From NCBI RefSeq assembly GCF_014643835.1, contig NZ_BMKD01000001.1:620001-684000 (forward strand): DNA of 64,000 bases, read 5' to 3'. Both the position numbers and the translations under genes were made by a program. This DNA is from Mucilaginibacter rubeus. Lineage in GTDB: Bacteria > Bacteroidota > Bacteroidia > Sphingobacteriales > Sphingobacteriaceae. Under the pieces are notes generated by a model. It worked only from the letters and a program-made list of their open reading frames with translations. It did not search any database and was not told the DNA's origin. Below, one piece after another: positions 16,048 through 25,339 of the stretch. The first letter of the stretch is position 1, and the number at the start of each line of letters is the position of its first letter.

Positions 16048-17295
16048 TTATGGCTGATGGCCGAAGAACAAATAAGCAATAAAAATAGCCGCAATAACGC
16101 CGGCCAAATCGGCAATAAGTCCTGCCGGAATAGCATAACGCGATTTTTTAATACCCACCGAACCAAAGTATAAAGCAACGATGTAAAAAGTAGTATCGGC
16201 CGAACCGTTAAAGATCCCGGCAAGCCGCCCCGCAAATTTATCGACACCAAAATTTTGCATTACCGTTATCATCATACCTTTTGAGCCCGAACCGCTAAGT
16301 GGTTTTAAGTAAGCCACGGGCATAGCATCTACAAAGCGTGTATCTAAATTAAACTGAACACAAACCCAGCGTAAGCCTTCATTCATATAATCCAACGCGC
16401 CGCAATTCCTGAACACGCTGATCCCAACCAGCATAGCTACCAGATAGGGAATTATCTTTACTGAGGTTTCAAAGCCGCCTTTAGCGCCCTCTACAAAAAC
16501 TTCAAATACGTTTACCTTTTTTATAAGGCCACCCACGATAAATATTACCGGTATGGTAAACAACATCACATTGCTTATAACTGATGATACCGTACTGATC
16601 TGCTCTTTGGTTAGCTGCGTGGTAAAGTACCATACCACCAATGTAATGAAAGCGGTAACGCCGCCAAGCCAGCCAATAATAACCCTGTCAAAAAGATTGA
16701 TTTTTTGCTTAATGGCCACTGCTATTAAGCCAACTACCGTGGCTACATAGGTAGCAATGATACAAGGTAAAAATACTTCGGCCGGATCTTTTGAATTAAG
16801 GATGGCCCTTTGTGCGATGATGGTAACGGGTAATAACTGCAAGCCGGATGTATGCAGCACCAGGAACATGATCTGGGCATTTGAAGCTGTTTCTTTATCT
16901 GGATTCAGCTCCTGCAGGCTACCCATCGCTTTTAAGCCAAGCGGTGTAGCTGCGTTATCGAGGCCCATTAAATTGGCCGAAAAGTTCATCATCATCTGGC
17001 CCGTAGCGGGGTGATCTTTAGGTACATCGGGAAACAATCGGCTAAAGAAAGGTCTTACTATCCGTGATAAAAAATTAATAGCTCCAGCTTTTTCGCCAAT
17101 GTTCAGAATGCCGAGCCAGAATGCCATAGAGCCAATCAGCGGCAAAGCGATATCCATTACCGATGATTTTGACGAATTAAATAATCCTTCAACCAATAAT
17201 TTGAAAGCTTCTGTATCGCCAAAAAAAACTAATTTTATGAGTGAAACTACAAATGCAATTACAAAAAAAGCTATCCAGATATAGTTAAGCGCCAT
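16048..17295 (-). CDS. Nucleoside-recognition (Gate) domain membrane protein, SpmA-SpmB fusion
   Basis: A 415-residue membrane protein that joins what are two separate proteins in Bacillus, SpmA and SpmB. The N-terminal half has MALNYIWIAFFVIAFVVSLI and the central ANLMGLDNAATPLGLKAM motif of SpmA. The C-terminal half has the SpmB-like gate region VEGAKGGFETSVKIIPYLVA and a final GRLAGIFNGSADTTFYIVAL. Bacteroidetes do not sporulate, so the spore-maturation name is historical; transport of a small solute is a guess. Start ATG 17295 gives a complete first helix. Confidence 0.87.
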   Translation of the reverse strand: MALNYIWIAFFVIAFVVSLIKLVFFGDTEAFKLLVEGLFNSSKSSVMDIALPLIGSMAFWLGILNIGEKAGAINFLSRIVRPFFSRLFPDVPKDHPATGQMMMNFSANLMGLDNAATPLGLKAMGSLQELNPDKETASNAQIMFLVLHTSGLQLLPVTIIAQRAILNSKDPAEVFLPCIIATYVATVVGLIAVAIKQKINLFDRVIIGWLGGVTAFITLVVWYFTTQLTKEQISTVSSVISNVMLFTIPVIFIVGGLIKKVNVFEVFVEGAKGGFETSVKIIPYLVAMLVGISVFRNCGALDYMNEGLRWVCVQFNLDTRFVDAMPVAYLKPLSGSGSKGMMITVMQNFGVDKFAGRLAGIFNGSADTTFYIVALYFGSVGIKKSRYAIPAGLIADLAGVIAAIFIAYLFFGHQP

Positions 17296-17378
17296 AGTAA
17301 TGTTTAAGGCTTTGAAGTTAGTGCTTTTGCTGTTTAATATGAAATACTGATACTTTTATACTATCGATAAACCAATAA

Positions 17379-17813
17379 ATGAACGACACTATCCATAAAC
17401 TCAACGGAATTATAGATAATGTAAGGCAACTAAAAGGCCGCGACATTGACTGGGCCTATAAGGCATCGCCCGCTAAATGGTCAAAAAAAGAAGTGATTGG
17501 CCATTTGATTGACAGTGCTCAAATTAATCTGCAGCGTTTTGTGCGTTGCACCTATGAAGAAAACTTCAGACTTACCTACCAACAGGTAGAATGGGTTGCT
17601 GCCGCACGTTACCAGGATGCTGACATTAACGAATTGATTGAACTTTGGGCCTTGCTGAACCTGCAGATTGTACGGGTGTTAGAGAATTACCCTGCCGACA
17701 GATGGAGTGCCCGCTGTGACAACAGCAAACAGGAACCAAACCTGCAAACTGTAGAATGGCTTGCCGCCGACTATGTTGATCATATGCTGCATCATCTAAA
17801 AGATATATTGTAA
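17379..17813 (+). CDS. DinB-family protein
   Basis: A 144-residue DinB/DfsB-like four-helix bundle, a family of metal-binding proteins related to thiol-dependent transferases. The three expected histidines are visible: one in KKEVIGHLIDSAQ and two in YVDHMLHHLKDIL at the C-terminus. The specific reaction is unknown. Its stop codon overlaps the ATG of the next gene by one base (TAATG), so the two are coupled. Confidence 0.83.
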   Translation: MNDTIHKLNGIIDNVRQLKGRDIDWAYKASPAKWSKKEVIGHLIDSAQINLQRFVRCTYEENFRLTYQQVEWVAAARYQDADINELIELWALLNLQIVRVLENYPADRWSARCDNSKQEPNLQTVEWLAADYVDHMLHHLKDIL

Positions 17814-18229
17814 TGGCTGGCTATTCGGGTACACCACTGGCAAAGAAACTGGGTATAAAAGCAGGCGGGAAGCTGTTGCTTGTTAATGCCCCTGACCATT
17901 ACCTTGATCTGTTTAGCGACATGCCTCCTGATGTTTATTTTACAGATGATATTTCATTTGAAATTGATGTGATCCATTTCTTTAGCAAAAGTGCGGATGA
18001 ATATCGGGTTAAGCTGCCTGAACTGATAAAGCAAATTAAACAGGACGGCATGATTTGGGTATCCTGGCCCAAAAAGGCTTCAAAAGTAGTTACTGATATT
18101 ACAGAAGATTTGATCAGGAACTTTGCTTTGCAAATGGGGTTGGTTGATATCAAGGTTTGCGCGGTTGATGAAGTGTGGTCGGGTTTAAAGCTGGTGATCC
18201 CCGTTAAAAACAGGAAATATGTGGTATAG
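17813..18229 (+). CDS. DUF3052-like protein
   Basis: A 138-residue soluble protein matching the DUF3052 pattern: MAGYSGTPLAKKLGIKAGGK at the start, a middle IDVIHFFSKSADEY, then DGMIWVSWPKKASK and a C-terminal VDEVWSGLKLVIPVKNR. Function is unknown; the fold hints at a nucleotide-binding or SAM-like alpha/beta unit, which is only inference. It is translationally coupled to the DinB gene. Confidence 0.8.
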   Translation: MAGYSGTPLAKKLGIKAGGKLLLVNAPDHYLDLFSDMPPDVYFTDDISFEIDVIHFFSKSADEYRVKLPELIKQIKQDGMIWVSWPKKASKVVTDITEDLIRNFALQMGLVDIKVCAVDEVWSGLKLVIPVKNRKYVV

Positions 18230-18320
18230 GTCATTTTTGGTTAAAACCAGTTAAACAAACGGCACTGCGTTTTAGCATAAGCACTTAATTGTATAACTTA
18301 GCGCAATAATACCCGATAAT

Positions 18321-18749
18321 ATGGCTCAGATTGAATTAAAACGTGTACATGGCGATTTTGGCTTTGAAGCTGTTGACGCTAACGGTCACACCGTAAAAAT
18401 GGACAGCAGTCCGGAAAGTGGCGGCCAGGATTTTGGCATCCGCCCAATGCAAATGCTTTTAATGGGCCTGGCTGGTTGCTCGGCAATTGATGTGATCAGT
18501 ATCCTGAAAAAACAGCGCCAGGAAATTACCGACTATAAAATGGTGGTTAATGGCGAGCGGGAAGCCGGTAAAGAACCTTCATTATGGGAGGATGTGGATA
18601 TTGAATTTCATATTTATGGCAATGTTGATGAGGATAAAGCTGTACGAGCTGCCGAGCTTTCTATTAATAAATACTGCTCAGTTGCTGCAACACTTGCAAA
18701 AGCCGGTGCTGAAATTAACTGGAAAGTAATTGTTCACCCTGCTCAATAA
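18321..18749 (+). CDS. OsmC-family protein
   Basis: A second OsmC-superfamily protein, 142 residues. The two conserved cysteines appear in LMGLAGCSAIDVISILKKQR and in SINKYCSVAATLAKAG. Members reduce organic peroxides or act as general redox stress proteins; the actual substrate is not shown. It is followed after 28 bases by a maleylpyruvate-isomerase-like gene, probably in one transcript. Confidence 0.88.
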   Translation: MAQIELKRVHGDFGFEAVDANGHTVKMDSSPESGGQDFGIRPMQMLLMGLAGCSAIDVISILKKQRQEITDYKMVVNGEREAGKEPSLWEDVDIEFHIYGNVDEDKAVRAAELSINKYCSVAATLAKAGAEINWKVIVHPAQ

Positions 18750-18777
18750 TATAGTTATTACTCGTTGAAAATACCAG

Positions 18778-19617
18778 ATGGCGGAACAGGAAGTACCTAT
18801 TAAAACAGTTCACCTGTTCCCCCTGTTGGACCAAAAGCTAATAGAACTGCTTAGATCCTTATCAACCGACGACTGGAACAGGCCTACATTAGCAAAGCTT
18901 TGGACTGTAAAGGATATTGCCGCTCATTTACTTGATGGTAACATGCGCGTCATTTCTTCCGCTCACCAGTTTGCCGGCGACCCTCCTTCAAATCCCATTA
19001 ATAACTATAGTGATTTAGTTGTTTTTTTGAACGGATTAAACGCTACCTGGGTAAACGCTATGAAGCGTGTAAGCCCACAGTTGCTTACCGATCTTTTAGA
19101 AACTACAGGCAAACAATACAGCGAAATAATGACTGCTGCTGATTTGTTTGCGCCTGCACCATTTTCAGTAGCCTGGGCAGGTGAAGATGAATCTGTTAAC
19201 TGGTTTCACATAGCCCGCGAATACACCGAAAAGTTTCATCACCAACAACAGATCCGTGAAGCGGTAGGCAAACAAGGTATCCTAACTGCCGAATTATTTT
19301 ATCCCTGCATCGATACCTTTATGTGTGGGCTTCCGCATACATATCGTACGGTCAACGGAAACACTGGTATGCTAATTCAAATTACTGTAACTGGCGAAGC
19401 CGGCGGTAACTGGTACCTGCTTAAAATGGCTGAGGGCTGGACACTCATCAAAAATGCCGGATCAGTGCCGGATACTACAGTAACTTTATCGCCTGATATT
19501 GCCTGGAGGGTTTTCACCAAAGGTATCGATCCACAAACAGCATTGGAGGTATCTAATATCAGCGGCAATATTAACCTTGGCGAAAACTTGTTTAATATGG
19601 TTGCCGTGATGGCTTAA
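18778..19617 (+). CDS. Maleylpyruvate isomerase N-terminal (MDMPI/DinB-like) domain protein
   Basis: A 279-residue protein. The N-terminal bundle (about 1-160) has the TVKDIAAHLLDGNMR segment and EYTEKFHHQQQIREA, placing the histidine ligands of the DinB/mycothiol-dependent isomerase superfamily. The C-terminal part (about 190-279) looks like the small sterol-carrier-like domain often attached to it (GNWYLLKMAEGWTLI, ALEVSNISGNINLGENLFNM). Bacteroidetes lack mycothiol, so the literal isomerase name probably does not describe its reaction. Confidence 0.8.
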   Translation: MAEQEVPIKTVHLFPLLDQKLIELLRSLSTDDWNRPTLAKLWTVKDIAAHLLDGNMRVISSAHQFAGDPPSNPINNYSDLVVFLNGLNATWVNAMKRVSPQLLTDLLETTGKQYSEIMTAADLFAPAPFSVAWAGEDESVNWFHIAREYTEKFHHQQQIREAVGKQGILTAELFYPCIDTFMCGLPHTYRTVNGNTGMLIQITVTGEAGGNWYLLKMAEGWTLIKNAGSVPDTTVTLSPDIAWRVFTKGIDPQTALEVSNISGNINLGENLFNMVAVMA

Positions 19618-19927
19618 CAACTATTTTGTTTAATTACTCTTTAACTGTACAAAACTGTATTCTTTTTAACTCATTAATCAGTTTGTACAAAAGGTTAAAA
19701 ATTTGGCTGTTATTGCTTGTTTAAAGCAACCTTAATCGCATTATAAAAACATAAGCGCTTGACTTAGTTAACCAGCATTTTATCTCAAATTTCATATGCT
19801 TTTTTTGTTTGATTAGCCTGCCTTTTGGCCATGGGCTTTCTGGATTAACAAATATTGATGGCATCAATGTTGGATTAACCAGTGTACGTTTTACTTGAAT
19901 GTTAAACGTATAATTAAACATATAAAT
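19618..19927. other. Intergenic region with dyads upstream of ompA
   Basis: About 310 bases without a gene. TGTACAAAACTG (19646-19657) and CAGTTTGTACA (19679-19689) form a hairpin-capable inverted repeat just after the previous gene, perhaps a terminator. Nearer ompA are ATTGAT-GGC-ATCAAT (19854-19868) and two copies of TGGATTAAC around it (near 19841 and 19871), a possible operator. No clear TAnnTTTG box was found. Confidence 0.5.
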
Positions 19928-21304
19928 ATGAAAACAAATTTAAAAAAAGCCTCATTGCTTCTTACGGGAGTTATGATTGGCAGTAAATTATTCGCTCAGT
20001 CAACAGATACCTCAGCTACAGCAAAAGATTACGTGAGGCCCTTTTCGGGTGGTGGTGAATTGCGCACATGGTCAATAGGTGTACATGGTGGTTTGTTAAC
20101 CCCTTTTACCATATTTGGACGCAATAACAGGCAGGATTTTACCAGCCCAACCGAACAGTTTGGTTACGGCGGATACATTAAAAAACAAATATTGCCATCC
20201 TTGGGCTTACAGGCCGACTTCCTTCGCGGTAAATTAACTTCATCAAACAGTCAACCTAACGCAGCAGGTACTTCTCCCTATGATTCATACTCTACTAAAT
20301 TAAACTGGTCGGCAGCTTTAAGTGCTAATATTACGCTGGCTAACATCAATTGGCGCCATGAAAAGCCGTTTATTCAGCCTTATTTAACCGCAGGTGTTGG
20401 TAATTTGAATTACACACCAAGGATTACCCCGGTTGGCGGGCAACAGGAAAACTTTAAGAAAACCGATAACGGCCATATCAACGAATTGTTTATCCCGGTT
20501 GGCTTAGGTTTGAAATTTGACCTTGCACCAGGTATAAACCTTGATTTAGGTTACCAGGTTAACTTTGTACAGGCCGATAACCTTGACGGATATAAGTATG
20601 GGGCGGGTGATGACAGGTTTTCATACGCGCATATTGGTTTAGAGTTTGCCCTTGGTAATAAGAAAAAACACCAGATGGCAACTCATAATCCCGTATCGTC
20701 AATGCGTACAGAGTACCAATGGGAAAACCAGCGTACCCGCGCCGAACTACAGCAACAGATTGATGCTGAAAAAGCAAAAAATGCGCAGCTGGCCAGCGAC
20801 CTTGCAACAACCAATGCCAATCTTGCCAAATTAACTACCGACAGCGACGGTGACGGTGTTGTGGACGTAAACGATAAATGCCCTAACACACCAGCCGGCC
20901 AAAAAGTTGATGGCTCAGGTTGTCCTTTGGCTAAACCGGTAGTTTATGTTACTGAAGAAGATAAAAAAGTGGTTAAAGACGCTATCAAAAACCTTGAGTT
21001 TGATTTGGGTAAAGCTACCATTCGTGCGCATTCATATCCAAGTTTGGATAGGGTAGCACAGTTATTAGTTGATAAAAACTTTAGCCTGAAACTTGCTGGC
21101 CATACTGACAATACAGGTTCGGCTGATTTAAACATGCGTTTATCAAAAGATCGTGCTGAATCGGTTAAATCATACCTCGCAAGCAAAGGTGCAAATCCAT
21201 CGCGTATTGAAGCAACCGGCTATGGTCAAACACAGCCAATAGCTACAAACAAAACAGCTGCAGGCCGTCAGGCTAACCGCAGGGTTGAATTTACCTTGTA
21301 TTAA
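19928..21304 (+). CDS. OmpA-family outer-membrane porin with TSP3 linker
   Basis: A 458-residue outer-membrane protein that links the outer membrane to peptidoglycan. Order: signal peptide (KASLLLTGVMIGSKLFA, cleavage near AQS), an eight-strand-type beta-barrel domain (about 30-245), a short coiled coil rich in A/Q/K, a thrombospondin type 3 calcium-binding repeat (DSDGDGVVDVNDKCPNT), and a C-terminal OmpA domain with LAGHTDNTGSADLNMRLSKD and ANRRVEF, including the peptidoglycan-binding aspartate and arginine. ATG 19928 is preferred over 19895 because it starts the signal peptide. A terminator follows. Confidence 0.93.
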   Translation: MKTNLKKASLLLTGVMIGSKLFAQSTDTSATAKDYVRPFSGGGELRTWSIGVHGGLLTPFTIFGRNNRQDFTSPTEQFGYGGYIKKQILPSLGLQADFLRGKLTSSNSQPNAAGTSPYDSYSTKLNWSAALSANITLANINWRHEKPFIQPYLTAGVGNLNYTPRITPVGGQQENFKKTDNGHINELFIPVGLGLKFDLAPGINLDLGYQVNFVQADNLDGYKYGAGDDRFSYAHIGLEFALGNKKKHQMATHNPVSSMRTEYQWENQRTRAELQQQIDAEKAKNAQLASDLATTNANLAKLTTDSDGDGVVDVNDKCPNTPAGQKVDGSGCPLAKPVVYVTEEDKKVVKDAIKNLEFDLGKATIRAHSYPSLDRVAQLLVDKNFSLKLAGHTDNTGSADLNMRLSKDRAESVKSYLASKGANPSRIEATGYGQTQPIATNKTAAGRQANRRVEFTLY

Positions 21305-21330
21305 CAAAGGTTGTTAAACCTTAAATAAGT

Positions 21331-21359
21331 AAAAAGCTGCTCAATTGAGTGGCTTTTTT
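21331..21359 (+). terminator. Terminator after ompA
   Basis: AAAAAGC and GCTTTTT flank a CTCAATTGAG inner palindrome, followed by T residues, 27 bases after the ompA stop. Confidence 0.75.
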
Positions 21360-21810
21360 GCTTTCATATTTAGCAACCAAACCAGGGATTGGTTGAATAG
21401 GCAGGATTTTAATCGATTCGCCAATACCATCATCCCGTGTAATTTCTTGTAGCAGGAGCGGGTAACGGTTGTGATACGAGGGAATCGTTAACAGCGATCA
21501 AGTGTTGAGTATGTGCGCTCAATTTTGTTGCAAATTGATCTGTATTTATTTATCGGTGACATTTATAAGCAACGTTATTTAATATCAGTGTAAATTAAAA
21601 CAAAGTCATTTTAAAGATTACTCAACATAACCGTTTATTGCAGCGGGTGGTGAATAATATCCGCTTTTTAGTTAAGGTTAAAGGTTATATGCTGCCGGTA
21701 ACTCTTGAGCGTATCAAACTGACTTTTTTATGACTTTTTTAATTACAAATTAAGAAACAGCTCTTGTTATCACTTGTTCAAATCATACATCTCATTATTA
21801 TAAATTAGCT
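21360..21810. other. Intergenic region, 450 bases, no gene seen
   Basis: No ORF longer than a few dozen codons and no recognisable RNA. It contains the dyad TCAATTT-N6-AAATTGA (21519-21538), and the AT-rich last part upstream of the Usp-like gene is likely promoter and leader. I could not place a confident -7 box. Confidence 0.4.
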
Positions 21811-22578
21811 ATGAAAGCAATCCTGGTAGTTCACAATCTCAAAAAAGAAAGCAATTATGCACTTACTTACGCCGGTAATTTAGGTGATAAATTAAAAACC
21901 AAAGTAATTGTTATGAACACGGTACCGGAGCCGATGAGTGTTCAGTTATCTGATACTACCAAGCAGGATATATTTGATAATGAGGAATTCAGTTTTAAAG
22001 ATCAAAATAAAGGCATCGAAAAGATAGTTTTCCTTAACTATCTGGATACTTTGGGGATGTCGCTCCACGCAATTATAGCTAAATATGATATAGGTTTAAT
22101 TATCAAAGGGGTTGGCGGAACTGCAAAAGAAATTAATGAACAGCTTGTGCCTGTTTTAAATCATTCATGCTGCCCCTTACTGGCCGTTCCGGAAGGTGCC
22201 TCATTCAATATTACGAATATGGGATACCTTGCCGATCTTCGTTATGCCAAAAAGGATATCGTAAGCCTTTTAAGTAAAATGAGTGAAGCAATGGATGTAA
22301 AGGCATCACTTTTTAATATAACTGAATCGGGATTACCCCATATGCATAATGATTATGCTGATGCTGTGTTCAGGCAATTGTTCTCCGGTTCAAGGCTGAA
22401 CCTGGTGAATATCAAGGAGCGGGATATCATGAAAACCGTTGATGTACTGGCCAATATAATGCGGGTTGATTTTTTTGTATTGAGCAACCGCAGCTCACAA
22501 TTAAATGGGTTATGGGATTGGGAGAATATGGAGAATGAAGAACATGCCCATCTACCGGCGCTTATCTTTCCATGCTGA
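21811..22578 (+). CDS. Universal stress protein-like protein
   Basis: A 255-residue protein whose N-terminal half resembles a Usp domain: MKAILVVHNLKKESNYALTY (first strand and helix), KLKTKVIVMNTVPEP, then HAIIAKYDIGLIIKGVGGTA and CCPLLAVPEG. The usual ATP-binding GxxG-9x-GS/T pattern is poorly kept, so it may not bind ATP. The second half is a divergent Usp-like repeat ending EEHAHLPALIFPC. Tandem-Usp architecture is common in this phylum. Function inferred only from fold-level resemblance. Confidence 0.7.
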   Translation: MKAILVVHNLKKESNYALTYAGNLGDKLKTKVIVMNTVPEPMSVQLSDTTKQDIFDNEEFSFKDQNKGIEKIVFLNYLDTLGMSLHAIIAKYDIGLIIKGVGGTAKEINEQLVPVLNHSCCPLLAVPEGASFNITNMGYLADLRYAKKDIVSLLSKMSEAMDVKASLFNITESGLPHMHNDYADAVFRQLFSGSRLNLVNIKERDIMKTVDVLANIMRVDFFVLSNRSSQLNGLWDWENMENEEHAHLPALIFPC

Positions 22579-22590
22579 AAATAGCGTAAA

Positions 22591-22628
22591 TATAAAGGGA
22601 AGATACTGTGATCGATCTTCCCTTTATA
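22591..22628. terminator. Bidirectional terminator between convergent genes
   Basis: TATAAAGGGAAGAT (22591-22604) pairs perfectly with ATCTTCCCTTTATA (22615-22628), a 14-bp stem with 10-base loop, between the Usp-like gene and the convergent esterase gene. Confidence 0.8.
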
Positions 22629-22644
22629 TATTCAATTTGGTCTT

Positions 22645-23508
22645 TTATAAAACGTAAACACCATTTGCTTTCAGAACTTTGCTGAAAAACAACAAATGCC
22701 CCGGCAAGGCGTTTTGCCAAAACTCCCAGGTATGGCCTCCTGGTTGTTCGGAATAATCATGTGGAGTATGGTTATAAACCAATCTGCGGTGTAATTCACG
22801 GTTGGGCTCAAGCAAAAAGTCATCAACTCCTATATTAATAACCAATGGCAGCCCGTTTTTACGGATCTGATCTGCCATGTTCACAACAGAATATTGCAGA
22901 TAAGTATCGGGCGTCATAGGCCCCCAAATCTTATCAAGCATTTTGCTAAGCATCTCAAACCTGTCGGGCGGAAGTTTCCAGGTTGTCATGTTGGGGTCAA
23001 GGGCTCCGCTCATGCTCCCTGCTGCTGCGAAAAGGTCAGGATGTTTGGTCGAGAGATACAACGAACCAAAGCCCCCCATGGATAAACCTGTGATAAGCCT
23101 GCCTTTTTTATCATTGATAGTGCGGTATTTGCTATCGATAAAAGGGATCACCTCTTTAATAATATAAGTTTCAAACTTGCTGTTAGGATCAATCGGGCTA
23201 TCAACATAGTAGCTGAAGATTTCACCTTCCGGCATTACAATAATGATATTATACTGATCGGAGAGATCTTTCACCAGTGATTTATCCGGTGTTTTCGACA
23301 GCCAGTCGTCAAAATGGCCGTAGCCGCCATGCAGAAGATAGAGTACCGGGAAACTGGCTTTACTTTTTGCATATGCCTTCGGAAAGACAATCGCCGCTTT
23401 GTAAGTTTTGTTCATAGCTGCGCTGGGGATTTGTACCGTGTCAACTTTGGCAGCAAATACCCATACGCAGCAAAACAACAGCGTAAATGTTAGAACTATT
23501 CTTTTCAT
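22645..23508 (-). CDS. Secreted alpha/beta-hydrolase, esterase D/antigen 85 type
   Basis: A 287-residue exported hydrolase. Signal peptide RIVLTFTLLFCCVWVFAA at the start. The fold shows VLYLLHGGYGHFDDW (oxyanion region) and the nucleophile elbow GLSMGGFGSLYL with its serine. The likely acid and histidine are near INIGVDDFLLEPN and PGGHTWEFW. It resembles the putative esterase family that includes feruloyl esterases and S-formylglutathione hydrolase, so a role in removing acyl groups from plant polysaccharide is plausible but unproven. It starts 4 bases after the stop of the upstream type-B carboxylesterase gene, so the two share an operon. Confidence 0.88.
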   Translation of the reverse strand: MKRIVLTFTLLFCCVWVFAAKVDTVQIPSAAMNKTYKAAIVFPKAYAKSKASFPVLYLLHGGYGHFDDWLSKTPDKSLVKDLSDQYNIIIVMPEGEIFSYYVDSPIDPNSKFETYIIKEVIPFIDSKYRTINDKKGRLITGLSMGGFGSLYLSTKHPDLFAAAGSMSGALDPNMTTWKLPPDRFEMLSKMLDKIWGPMTPDTYLQYSVVNMADQIRKNGLPLVINIGVDDFLLEPNRELHRRLVYNHTPHDYSEQPGGHTWEFWQNALPGHLLFFSKVLKANGVYVL

Positions 23509-23512
23509 ATAC

Positions 23513-25129
23513 TTAGGGTTTAGGGGCAGCTGCTACTATTTTTAATAATTCATCATCAGGGTGGTTTTTAACTACGCATTGGTTGTCCAATATCATTGTT
23601 GCACCATTTTCGGCAGTATATGCCGGCCAGTTAGGTAATGATGGCGTATTCGGGTTGCCGGTTTTGGAAAAATTTATCCATGCGCTGCTTATTTTATCGG
23701 CAAGGGCATATGCTTCCTTACCGCCGCCGGTCATTTCCTGGCAACGGGCTATGTTATTAAACTGAAAAGCAATATCCATACAGTGCATGGCTTTATACAT
23801 ACCTCCATTTACGGGCGATTGCCAGGTAAACAGGTACATATACACCGGGGCCGCGCCACTAACAGCCTTTTCATTGGCCTGTTTAATGGCTAATGAGCGG
23901 AAGTTAAATTCAATGTCGGTATATTCTGATGGTTTTGAGATTGTTGGATACGCTTTTTGAGCAGCAGCGATATAAGCGTCGGTTTTATCGCCGTATTTCT
24001 TTTGCAGGGCAGTCTTTAACTCATCCATTGTTTGGCTTTTGGGGCCGGGAACAAATGGAGCAAACTCGTTTTTGGTAGTGCCTACCAGCAGCGGAACATT
24101 TTTAGACAATGCCTTGGCGGCAGCATCAGAGGGCTGATAAGGCAGAAAATCGCCGTCTAAAGCAGGGCCCCAGCCGTTCATGGTTCTGCCTTCTTTCTTT
24201 AAATCGGCTGAAACCTTGCGCATTGCTTTTTTACCCGCTTCGTTCAGTACATCATAAGGCAGTTTTTGAAGAGAATCAACCTGTGAAGGCTGCAGGTGAA
24301 GTTCTTCCAATAATGCAGCGGCAATTTTTTGGGTAACCGGTTTTTCATTAAAATTGGTGATATAGCTGCCGCTTTCAACAATGGCATTTTTAAATAAACC
24401 TTTTACTGATGGCGCGTTCATTAAACAGGTAACCTTGCCGCCGCCGCCCGACTGCCCAAAGATGGTCACATTATCAGGATCGCCGCCAAACTGGGTTATA
24501 TTTTGTTTTACCCATTCCAGGGCCAATTTCAAATCAAGCAGGCCCGCGTTTGCAGAGCCCTTATATTTATCACCATAGGCTGAAAGATCAAGAAAGCCCA
24601 AAATGTTTAACCGGTGATTTACCGACACCAGTACCACATCTCCCTTTTTAGCCAGGTTTTCACCATCATACGATGGAAGCTCAATTGATGAACCGGCAGT
24701 AAAGCCGCCACCATGCAGCCAAACCATTACCGGGCGTTTTTTGCCATCGTTCAGTTTCTGTGTCCATACATTGAGCGACTGGCAGTGTTCATTTGAATAA
24801 CCCAGATCATGCTGAAAGGCAAATTCAAATTCGTCGTTAACAGTTGTAGTTGGATCGGTAGGACAAACCGGACCGTAAGTTTTTGAACTGCGTACATCTG
24901 TCCATGGCGCAGGTTTTTCGGGCGCCATAAACCGGTCGGCTTTGGCGTAGGGGATACCTTTAAATGTAAAAATGCCATTGTGAAGATAGCCTTTTACTTT
25001 TCCGCTTTCGGTTGATGTTACAGCCACATCGTTCCCGGCGACAACTGGTTCGTTGCTGCTTTGGCAAAACGCCGTTACGGGTAAAAAGCAAATGAGTAAA
25101 AGCAGCATGAGGGTACTGTTTTTTTTCAT
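23513..25129 (-). CDS. Secreted type-B carboxylesterase
   Basis: A 538-residue exported carboxylesterase/lipase. Signal peptide LMLLLLICFLPVTAFCQ, then the family's early GKVKGYLHNGIFTFKGIPYA, VMVWLHGGGFTAGS (oxyanion hole) and NVTIFGQSGGGGKV, the nucleophile elbow. The usual family form is GESAGG; the Gln and extra glycines here occur in a para-nitrobenzyl-esterase-like subgroup. The C-terminal histidine region is YKAMHCMDIAFQF. First gene of a two-gene operon with the esterase that follows 4 bases later. Confidence 0.9.
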   Translation of the reverse strand: MKKNSTLMLLLLICFLPVTAFCQSSNEPVVAGNDVAVTSTESGKVKGYLHNGIFTFKGIPYAKADRFMAPEKPAPWTDVRSSKTYGPVCPTDPTTTVNDEFEFAFQHDLGYSNEHCQSLNVWTQKLNDGKKRPVMVWLHGGGFTAGSSIELPSYDGENLAKKGDVVLVSVNHRLNILGFLDLSAYGDKYKGSANAGLLDLKLALEWVKQNITQFGGDPDNVTIFGQSGGGGKVTCLMNAPSVKGLFKNAIVESGSYITNFNEKPVTQKIAAALLEELHLQPSQVDSLQKLPYDVLNEAGKKAMRKVSADLKKEGRTMNGWGPALDGDFLPYQPSDAAAKALSKNVPLLVGTTKNEFAPFVPGPKSQTMDELKTALQKKYGDKTDAYIAAAQKAYPTISKPSEYTDIEFNFRSLAIKQANEKAVSGAAPVYMYLFTWQSPVNGGMYKAMHCMDIAFQFNNIARCQEMTGGGKEAYALADKISSAWINFSKTGNPNTPSLPNWPAYTAENGATMILDNQCVVKNHPDDELLKIVAAAPKP

Positions 25130-25339
25130 GATTGTATTTGGTTAAATTGGTTTAAACTTCGTGATCCGAAACTGGCTTCCGGAATTGAAAGATAGCTAAT
25201 TACCAATAATTGGCGAGGATCTTTATCCACTGGTAATAGCTATTGTGTAAATATAACACAATGGATTAGCCAAATACAACTATATCATACTTTTTACTTT
25301 AAAAAAATTTCAGCTGAAAACGTAGTTAATTTAATATAA
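25130..25339. other. AT-rich gap, no gene seen
   Basis: About 210 bases between the carboxylesterase start and the end of the MBL-fold gene. It probably contains the promoter of the esterase operon; no terminator-grade hairpin or consensus box was identified. Confidence 0.35.

Noticed and set aside
15978-16250. 90-codon minus-strand ORF beginning MVSINLRGGLPG
   Set aside because: Overlaps the end of the SpmAB-fusion gene in another frame, lacks a coding pattern; a shadow.
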